A stretch of DNA of 10,701 nucleotides. It comes from an uncultured Clostridia bacterium (lineage in GTDB: Bacteria > Bacillota > Clostridia > Lachnospirales > Lachnospiraceae). Made by a program: the position numbers and the translations under genes. Of the stretch, positions 6,147 to 10,701 are shown piece by piece. The notes beneath the pieces were generated by a model, which saw only the letters and a program-made list of their open reading frames with translations, did not search any database and was not told the origin of the DNA. The stretch covers positions 1-10,701 of the forward strand of contig CAMORF010000041.1 in the NCBI GenBank assembly GCA_946623485.1, written 5' to 3'. How positions within the stretch are numbered: the first letter of the stretch is position 1; every line of letters starts with the position of its first letter.

Positions 6147-7514
6147 ATGAATGAAACAGGCGGGAGACATTCCTTTTCGGGAAAACTCGGATTTGTCCTG
6201 TCCGCTGCCGGCGCTTCCGTGGGGCTCGGGAATATCTGGAGGTTCCCTTACCTTGCGGCTCAGTATGGGGGAGGGATCTTCCTTCTGGTTTATGTGATCC
6301 TGGCGGTGACTTTCGGGTATACCATGATCATGAGCGAGTCTGCCATCGGACGGATGACGCAGAAGAGCCCGGTGGGAGCCTTTTGCAGCTTCGGAAAGGG
6401 CGCTCTGAACCGGGCGGGCGGATGGATCAATGCTATTATACCGCTGCTGATTGTCCCGTATTATTCCGTGATCGGCGGCTGGGTTCTGAAATACCTCTTT
6501 GCTTATCTTACCGAAGGAAGCCAGGTGATGACGGATGATTCGTACTTTACGGGATTCCTTGCAAACGGGGGGCAGCAGGTTTTGTGGTTTCTCGTATTCA
6601 TAGTGGTAGACCTGGTCATCATTTTTTTTGGCGTACAGAACGGGATTGAGCGCGTATCGAAGCTGGTGATGCCCGTGCTTGCCGTGCTTGCTGTGGCGCT
6701 CGCGATTTATTCCATGACGCTTCCTGGCGCAATGGCAGGGGTGCGGTATTTCCTGATTCCGGATTTTTCCAAGTTTTCCTTGATGACGGTCGTGGCCGCA
6801 TTGGGGCAGATGTTTTATTCGCTTTCGATAGCGATGGGAATCCTGATCACATTCGGCTCTTACATGAAGAGAGAGACGGACATGGAATCCTCTACGGTTC
6901 AGGTGGAAATTTTTGATACCGTGGTTGCGGTTCTTGCAGGGCTGATGATTATCCCGGCTGTGTTCTCGTTTTCGGGAGGAGATCCCAGCAAGCTGAACAG
7001 CGGCCCTTCGCTGATGTTCATAACGATGCCGCAGATCTTCCATAACATAGGAGGAGGGCGGGTGATCGGCATCCTGTTTTTTGTGCTCGTTTTCTTTGCG
7101 GCCCTGACTTCGTCCATCGCCCTGACGGAAGCCTGCGTGGCTACCTTTGAAGATGAGTTTGGCTGGGGCAGGAAAAAGTCTACGGTGATCATGGGACTGA
7201 TCATGGCAGGGCTTGGAATCCTGAGCTGCCTGGGGTTCAATGTGCTGGGCAATGTCAGACCCCTGGGGATGGGGATTCTTGATTTCTTCGATTTCCTGAC
7301 GAATTCCCTGATGATGCCCGTTTCTGCATTGATGATCTGCCTCCTGGTGCTTCGGAAGATCAGAATTGAGAAGATAGAGGAAGAGGTCATGCAAAGCTCC
7401 CGGTTCCACAGAAGGAAGCTGTACCGGTTTGTGCTGAAATATCTGTCGATCCCGCTGCTTGCGGTCATATTCTGCAGCTCGGTGGCAAATGCTTTTGGCT
7501 GGATCCATATCTGA
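6147..7514 (+). CDS. Sodium-dependent transporter, NSS (SNF) family
   Basis: This 455-residue integral membrane protein is of the LeuT/neurotransmitter:sodium symporter family, which takes up amino acids or related amines with Na+. AAGGAG (6133-6138) lies 8 nt before the ATG. The first helix carries the family signature SAAGASVGLGNIWRFPYLAA (19-38), whose unwound part binds Na+ and substrate, followed by QYGGGIF (39-45). A later helix has FFAALTSSIALTEA, matching the Thr-Ser-Ser Na2-site region of LeuT helix 8. Hydrophobic segments fit 11 or 12 helices, and the length is normal for bacterial members. The gene has its own strong promoter and ends at a strong terminator, so it is a single-gene unit. 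The substrate cannot be predicted here. Confidence 0.93.
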   Translation: MNETGGRHSFSGKLGFVLSAAGASVGLGNIWRFPYLAAQYGGGIFLLVYVILAVTFGYTMIMSESAIGRMTQKSPVGAFCSFGKGALNRAGGWINAIIPLLIVPYYSVIGGWVLKYLFAYLTEGSQVMTDDSYFTGFLANGGQQVLWFLVFIVVDLVIIFFGVQNGIERVSKLVMPVLAVLAVALAIYSMTLPGAMAGVRYFLIPDFSKFSLMTVVAALGQMFYSLSIAMGILITFGSYMKRETDMESSTVQVEIFDTVVAVLAGLMIIPAVFSFSGGDPSKLNSGPSLMFITMPQIFHNIGGGRVIGILFFVLVFFAALTSSIALTEACVATFEDEFGWGRKKSTVIMGLIMAGLGILSCLGFNVLGNVRPLGMGILDFFDFLTNSLMMPVSALMICLLVLRKIRIEKIEEEVMQSSRFHRRKLYRFVLKYLSIPLLAVIFCSSVANAFGWIHI

Positions 7515-7519
7515 GAGAT

Positions 7520-7555
7520 AAAACGGGACTGCTTTTGCATCAGCAGTCCCGTTTT
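7520..7555. terminator. Strong bidirectional terminator
   Basis: AAAACGGGACTGCT (7520-7533) and its exact reverse complement (7542-7555) form a 14-bp stem with an 8-nt loop, ending in T4 on both strands. It serves the NSS transporter from the left and the convergent DUF6465-like gene from the right. A weaker 6-bp hairpin, GCGCAT (7573-7578) with ATGCGC (7588-7593), lies between it and the DUF6465-like stop codon. Confidence 0.92.
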
Positions 7556-7607
7556 GTGTATCCGATCTGAACGCGCATGCAATATGAATGCGCAGCGGAG
7601 AGAATGA

Positions 7608-7817
7608 TTACATATCGACAGAGCCGGCTTCCTGGCCGTTGATGACATAATATGCTTTGCTCTCTTCAGATTTGAGATAGAGATGAAGCTCCTTGACCTC
7701 TCCCTTATGATCTTTCTTCCAGTTGTCTTTTGCCGCCTTGGAGATATCTGCAACATCGACAGACTTTCCATCATACTGCAGGACAACATTTACAACAGGT
7801 TCGTTTTTTGCTGCCAT
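7608..7817 (-). CDS. Small DUF6465-like protein
   Basis: The protein has 69 residues. ATG 7815-7817 is chosen because GGAGGAGG lies 8 nt before it; the earlier in-frame TTG at 7835 would lie ahead of the ribosome site. It has a short beta-rich start (VVNVVLQYDGKSVDV), a helix around ISKAAKDNWKKDHKG and a C-terminal HLYLKSEESKAYYVINGQEA. This pattern (strand, YxGK, helix, LYLKPEE-type strand, AYYVxNG) is what I recall of DUF6465 proteins from Lachnospiraceae. It has no signal peptide or membrane segment and is probably cytoplasmic; its function is unknown. It is transcribed from its own strong promoter and ends at a shared terminator, which suggests substantial expression. Confidence 0.8.
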   Translation of the reverse strand: MAAKNEPVVNVVLQYDGKSVDVADISKAAKDNWKKDHKGEVKELHLYLKSEESKAYYVINGQEAGSVDM

Positions 7818-7875
7818 AATTGATTCCTCCTCCAATCCACGCAGGATACGCGGGACGTTTCGTTGCTACCGTGAC

Positions 7876-7904
7876 ATATTACATTCGGGCGGCGCAGATG
7901 TCAA
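7876..7904 (-). promoter_or_regulatory. Consensus promoter of the DUF6465-like gene
   Basis: On the minus strand a perfect TTGACA (7899-7904) is followed after 17 nt by TAATAT (7876-7881). The -35 box contains the TGA stop codon of dtd (7901-7903). Transcription should start near 7869, giving a leader of about 50 nt. Confidence 0.8.
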
Positions 7905-8365
7905 CTTTTCCGATTTGCGGGGAGGATGTGTTCGTCGAGGAGAATGGTGAAGGGGCCGTCATTGGTCAGGCGCACCTTCATGTCAGCGCCGAATTCCCCT
8001 GTTTCGACGATGGGAACACTCTTGCGGCATTGTGCTACGATATACTCATAGAGCATCCTGGCATGGGCGGGATCCCCCGCATCCGTAAAGCCCGGGCGGT
8101 TTCCCTTCCTGCAGTCGGCATATAGGGTGAACTGGGAGACCAGAAGCAGCTGACCGCCTACATCCTTGAGGGAGAGGTTTGTCTTTCCGTTTTCATCCTC
8201 GAAAATACGCAGCGACAGCATCTTTCTCAGATACAGGTCCGCAGTCTGGATCGTGTCAGTGTTGCAGCAGCCGATCAGAACCAGAAAACCTTTGCCGATC
8301 CGGCCGGCTGTCCGGCCGTCGATTTCCACGGATGCGTCAAGCACCCTTTGAATCAGTAATCTCAT
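7901..8365 (-). CDS. dtd: D-aminoacyl-tRNA deacylase
   Basis: This 154-residue protein is the full DTD length. It hydrolyses D-amino acids wrongly attached to tRNA (D-Tyr-tRNA and others) and also clears Gly-tRNA(Ala), guarding translation in the cytoplasm. The sequence begins [18 protein letters not shown], as is typical. It carries the active-site stretch [18 protein letters not shown] (73-90), and [11 protein letters not shown] (134-144) holds the Gly-cisPro pair (137-138) that rejects L-amino acids. One small departure is GNRPGF where GNRPSF is more usual. AAGGAG lies about 11 nt before ATG 8363-8365. In many Bacillota dtd follows relA; here it does not, and dispersed repeat copy 2 lies directly upstream. 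No clear promoter was found for it. Confidence 0.95.
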   Translation of the reverse strand: MRLLIQRVLDASVEIDGRTAGRIGKGFLVLIGCCNTDTIQTADLYLRKMLSLRIFEDENGKTNLSLKDVGGQLLLVSQFTLYADCRKGNRPGFTDAGDPAHARMLYEYIVAQCRKSVPIVETGEFGADMKVRLTNDGPFTILLDEHILPANRKS

Positions 8366-8394
8366 GATAGCCTGTTCTCCTTATGTACAGTTTC

Positions 8395-8419
8395 TGAACA
8401 GATCCTGAGGATCTGTTCA
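8395..8419. repeat. Perfect 11-bp palindrome at the edge of repeat copy 2
   Basis: TGAACAGATCC (8395-8405) and GGATCTGTTCA (8409-8419) are exact reverse complements around the trinucleotide TGA. AGTTT (8389-8393) and AAACT (8423-8427) extend the symmetry after a small internal loop. The right arm is also the first 11 bases of the dispersed repeat. It is followed by A7, not T, on the plus strand, so it does not look like a terminator for either strand. It may be two abutting terminal inverted repeats of a mobile element or a regulatory dyad in the dtd leader. Confidence 0.8.
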
Positions 8420-8481
8420 AAAAAACTTATGATCTTGCTTGTTTTTTCTCCGATTCCACAGGTTAAGGTTCGGTTACACAG
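8408..8481 (+). repeat. Dispersed intergenic repeat, copy 2
   Basis: This is the second copy of the element at 2588-2661, in the same orientation and 5820 bp away. The conserved core includes ACTTATG, CTTGCTTG, GATTCCACAGG and GGTTCGGTTA. It lies between the divergent dtd and the unassigned gene at 8543. Confidence 0.8.
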
Positions 8482-8542
8482 GAAATGATCAGGAAACAGT
8501 ATATCATGAAAAGCTTTCGAGGAATATGAGGAACATGAGCTT

Positions 8543-9034
8543 ATGGCGAAAATAATATCGCATGATTTTAGCAGCAGGAAGCAGCCGAAAAATGATCTGC
8601 TCACAAGGTCATTTGCTTTCAGCATGCAGGAATTGGAGGATAAGAAGTCGTTTCTTGGGGAAATGATCTTGCAGGCACGTGTATTCCTTGCCGCGCAGGG
8701 TCTGGAACCGGGCGCATTTATCCTGAGTGATGCTTATCTGCGGGAGTTTCTGTATACACCCTTTGACGCGGATGGGCAGGATGGGCGGTATGTGGAGATT
8801 GTCTACCTGAACCTGGAGGAGAGAAGGATTACGGCGCTATGCCAGTTTGCCGTTCCCGAGGATGGCGATTTCACGATTTCATACCAGATTTATGCCCGGG
8901 AGGATGTTTCCACGCCGGGACTGAAGTGGAAACTGTTTAACTTTGAGGACAGGAGCTGGGTAGAGGATGAAGAGGACTGCTTTGACGTCCTGCAATTGCT
9001 TGACGAATTCAGGCGGTTTGCAAACAGGGATTGA
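8543..9034 (+). CDS. Unrecognised 163-residue protein
   Basis: I do not recognise this protein. The start at ATG 8543 has GAGGA 10 nt upstream (8528-8532). Residues 1-20 are polar and basic. Residues 27-52 look helical (SMQELEDKKSFLGEMILQARVFLAAQ is split here only by description). The middle (about 80-115) alternates hydrophobic and polar residues as beta strands would, with YVEIVYLNLEE, ITALCQF and FTISYQIYARE. The C-terminal third is acidic and rich in aromatic residues (WKLFNFEDRSWVEDEEDCFDV). It has no signal peptide or membrane helix, so it is probably a soluble cytoplasmic protein. The LCP gene starts 70 bp downstream on the same strand but appears to have its own promoter. Codon use and composition look like the neighbours, which supports a real gene. 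Confidence 0.75.
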   Translation: MAKIISHDFSSRKQPKNDLLTRSFAFSMQELEDKKSFLGEMILQARVFLAAQGLEPGAFILSDAYLREFLYTPFDADGQDGRYVEIVYLNLEERRITALCQFAVPEDGDFTISYQIYAREDVSTPGLKWKLFNFEDRSWVEDEEDCFDVLQLLDEFRRFANRD

Positions 9035-9060
9035 TTCCCTGGCATGTTCTATGGTAATAT
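9031..9060 (+). promoter_or_regulatory. Probable promoter of the LCP gene
   Basis: TTGATT (9031-9036) and TAATAT (9055-9060) are 18 nt apart, and TGG before the -10 gives an extended -10 element. The -35 box overlaps the stop codon of the preceding gene (9032-9034). The leader would be about 38 nt. Confidence 0.5.
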
Positions 9061-9104
9061 AAGTGAGTTTTCATTTGCGTAAACAATCCATGGAGGGTGG
9101 TAGG

Positions 9105-10394
9105 ATGCCACGTAGAGATAGCAGCAATCCGCTGATGCAGCCGGGATATAACAAAGGCCCGAGCTGGGGGAAAATCTGGGGTATCACATTGTGTGTGATC
9201 CTCGGGATCGTTGTTGCGGGCAGTGCCGGGATTTATTATTTTGGACATAATATGATCAGCCGGATGAATTATCAGGCGGATGAGGATGTCCAGCAGTTTG
9301 AGACCCTGCCTGCGCAGGCGATTGAGGTGAATACGGAGGCAGAGCCTTCCGGGACGGTGCTCAATGAGTCTGAGCTGGAGGTGCTGCACTCGCAGATGAA
9401 CCAGGCCCAGAAGATTGAGGGCAACGATGTGATCATGGATCAGTCGGTCTACAATGTCATGATTGCGGGCGTGGACAGAGATGACAAGAGCTGGAATGGA
9501 AACGCGGACAGCATGATGCTTGTTTCCCTGAACAATGACAAGGGCCGGGTCAGCATCATTTCCCTGATGCGGGATACTTATGTGGAGATTCCCGGCCACG
9601 ATTATAACAAGCTGAATTCTGCCTATGCTTACGGAGGCGGGCCGCTTCTGTGCGACACGGTTGAGGAAAACTACAGGGTTCCGGTAGAGCGTTATGCGGC
9701 GGTTGACTTTGAGAACCTGGTGGATATCGTAGATGCGCTTGGCGGAGTAGAGCTGGAGTGGACCGCCAATGAGATTGAGGTGGCGAACGGTTATATCAAG
9801 GATATGTGCGAGCGTGTCTTCAAGATTCCCTATGAGGAGCATGTGATCCTCGACGGACCCGGGATGCGCCTGAGTGATGGTGTGCAGGCGGTTGCCTATG
9901 CCCGGAACCGTTTCGTCGGGAATTCTGATTATACCAGGACCCAGCGGCAGCGTTATGTGATTCAGCAGATGGTTGCGAAGATCAAGACGCTCAGCTCAAC
10001 CCAGCTGTTGGGTTTTGTGCAGAAGGTTCTTCCGCTGGTTACCCATAACCTTCCGGAGAATGAGATCTGGTCACTGGTCTGGGATGCCCCGTCAATTCTG
10101 AAGTACAATCTCGTGATGGACCGTGTGCCGTATGACGGGCAGTATACCGAGATTGACGTTGGGGGGCAGGGCATGCTTGTCCCGGACTGGCAGACGACCA
10201 TTACACAGATGCACAGAACCATCTATGGGGATGGCACGGTCAGCAAGAACGAAGACAATGACATGGATACCTCCAAGTACGAGCTCACGGATGAATACAT
10301 GCAGATGACAGGCGGCACAGGCACCCTGTTCCCGGATGGGTTCACCGGAGAAAAGGCAAAGGAGCGGCAATCGGAACAGCAAAAGACGAGCTGA
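9105..10394 (+). CDS. LytR-CpsA-Psr (LCP) family envelope glycopolymer ligase
   Basis: The protein has 429 residues. LCP enzymes move glycopolymers such as teichoic acids or capsule from undecaprenyl-phosphate carriers onto peptidoglycan, outside the membrane. ATG 9105 is chosen because GGAGG (9092-9096) lies 8 nt before it. There is a short basic cytoplasmic tail, one transmembrane helix at about 25-46, a spacer, then the LCP domain at about 113-290. Visible catalytic or ligand residues include Asp135 in NADSMMLVS, Arg156-Asp157 in SLMRDTYVEIP, the KLNSAYAYGG stretch (169-178), and R267/R269, D275 and R278/R281 in the run beginning AYARNRF (264-270) and ending RTQRQR (278-283). A roughly 140-residue tail follows, ending in an acidic, polar region without a recognised domain. 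The gene ends at a strong terminator and its neighbour asnA is convergent. Confidence 0.93.
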   Translation: MPRRDSSNPLMQPGYNKGPSWGKIWGITLCVILGIVVAGSAGIYYFGHNMISRMNYQADEDVQQFETLPAQAIEVNTEAEPSGTVLNESELEVLHSQMNQAQKIEGNDVIMDQSVYNVMIAGVDRDDKSWNGNADSMMLVSLNNDKGRVSIISLMRDTYVEIPGHDYNKLNSAYAYGGGPLLCDTVEENYRVPVERYAAVDFENLVDIVDALGGVELEWTANEIEVANGYIKDMCERVFKIPYEEHVILDGPGMRLSDGVQAVAYARNRFVGNSDYTRTQRQRYVIQQMVAKIKTLSSTQLLGFVQKVLPLVTHNLPENEIWSLVWDAPSILKYNLVMDRVPYDGQYTEIDVGGQGMLVPDWQTTITQMHRTIYGDGTVSKNEDNDMDTSKYELTDEYMQMTGGTGTLFPDGFTGEKAKERQSEQQKTS

Positions 10395-10420
10395 TTCATC
10401 AAAAGGCGAGCTGGTTCATC
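10381..10420. repeat. 20-bp tandem duplication spanning the LCP stop codon
   Basis: The units 10381-10400 and 10401-10420 differ at only two of 20 positions. The first contains the last codons and TGA stop of the LCP gene (10392-10394); in the second that TGA reads TGG. It appears to be a local duplication of the gene's 3' end, directly abutting the terminator. Confidence 0.85.
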
Positions 10421-10458
10421 AAAAAGCCCCCGGCGGGACAAAGCCGGGGGCTTTTTGA
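10419..10458. terminator. Strong bidirectional terminator between LCP and asnA
   Basis: The arms 10419-10434 and 10443-10458 are perfectly complementary over 16 bp around an 8-nt loop. They contain the GC core GCCCCCGGC and end in T5 on the plus strand and T5 on the minus strand. It can stop transcription from both the LCP gene and the convergent asnA. A second GC-rich hairpin without a T run, GGCGCAG (10484-10490) with CTGCGCC (10501-10507), lies closer to the asnA stop. Confidence 0.93.
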
Positions 10459-10548
10459 ATCATATGCCGGTGCGGGCCGGGCCGGCGCAGGGCTGAAGCA
10501 CTGCGCCGCCTTTCCGGGAGCCGGGCTCGAGGAAACATCCGGATTCTG

Positions 10549-10701
10549 TTACAGGAGCGGGATTCCGGCTCTCTTGCAGGCCGCAATCGTATCAGCGTCC
10601 CAGACGCTTGCCTGGACTTCGCCGATGTGGGCGGAGCCGAGGATCAGCATGCAGAGCCTGCTCTGGCCGATGCCGCCGCCTATGGAAAGCGGAAGCTCAT
10701 C
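10549..10701 (-). CDS. asnA: Aspartate--ammonia ligase, C-terminal fragment
   Basis: Only the last 50 codons plus TAA (10549-10551) are in the window; the rest lies beyond the right edge, so this is truncation by the window and not a pseudogene. The fragment begins [20 protein letters not shown] and continues with [11 protein letters not shown], the closely conserved C-terminal block of AsnA. The arginine of GQSRL lies in the class II aminoacyl-tRNA-synthetase-like ATP site. AsnA makes asparagine from aspartate, ammonia and ATP, with AMP and pyrophosphate released, in the cytoplasm. It is convergent with the LCP gene and shares its terminator. Confidence 0.95.
   Translation of the reverse strand, partial: DELPLSIGGGIGQSRLCMLILGSAHIGEVQASVWDADTIAACKRAGIPLL

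Noticed and set aside
6018..7508. 496-codon open frame antisense to the NSS transporter
   Set aside because: The plus-strand frame is a clear NSS protein. The antisense product is rich in His, Gln and Arg without motifs, as expected from the complement of a membrane-protein gene, and it overlaps two terminal regions of the real gene unit.
8389..8427. Palindrome as a Rho-independent terminator
   Set aside because: On the plus strand it is followed by an A run, and on the minus strand the T run comes before the stem, not after it.
9009..9842. 277-codon minus-strand frame over the LCP gene
   Set aside because: The plus strand encodes an LCP domain with catalytic residues in this stretch; the antisense frame has no motif or ribosome site.
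1..10701. CRISPR array, toxin-antitoxin pair, phage or transposase gene
   Set aside because: No regularly spaced repeats, no small paired operon with known motifs, and no recombinase or transposase sequence was seen on either strand.

Overview
The window looks like a piece of chromosome from a mid-GC member of the Bacillota, most likely Clostridia of the Lachnospiraceae type. This is inferred from strong AGGAGG-type ribosome binding sites, sigma-A promoters of TTGACA/TATAAT form, a small DUF6465-like protein, a secreted NlpC/P60 protein with a YGGGW motif, and a LytR-CpsA-Psr protein with an asnA neighbour. No phage, CRISPR, rRNA or tRNA signature is visible. Most genes are ordinary housekeeping or envelope genes.

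Left part (1-2564, minus strand): a MATE-family efflux transporter followed by an acyl-adenylating (AMP-binding) enzyme, apparently one operon read leftward from a good sigma-A promoter at 2537-2564. The enzyme runs off the left edge. From 2462 to 2963 there is no gene. This stretch carries one copy of a roughly 75-bp dispersed repeat, an exact 16-bp tandem duplication, a 12-bp palindrome and a 12-bp tandem repeat.

Middle (2964-7514, plus strand): a secreted NlpC/P60-type cell-wall hydrolase, a 407-bp non-coding interval with nested inverted repeats and a degenerate 34-bp tandem repeat, a membrane-bound diguanylate cyclase with active-site and inhibitory-site motifs, and a sodium-dependent transporter of the NSS/SNF family with its own near-consensus promoter. 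A strong bidirectional terminator at 7520-7555 ends this block.

Right part: minus-strand dtd (D-aminoacyl-tRNA deacylase) and a small DUF6465-like gene that has its own promoter overlapping the dtd stop codon. Next come the second copy of the dispersed repeat, a plus-strand 163-residue protein I do not recognise, and a LytR-CpsA-Psr (LCP) envelope glycopolymer ligase. A second strong bidirectional terminator (10419-10458) separates LCP from the convergent asnA, of which only the last 50 codons lie in the window.

Functionally the window mixes envelope work (NlpC/P60, LCP), membrane transport (MATE, NSS), c-di-GMP signalling, and amino-acid or translation quality control (asnA, dtd). I do not see a coherent new multi-gene system. 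The items most worth checking are the dispersed repeat pair, the structured non-coding interval before the diguanylate cyclase, the MATE/adenylating-enzyme pair, and the unassigned 163-residue protein.
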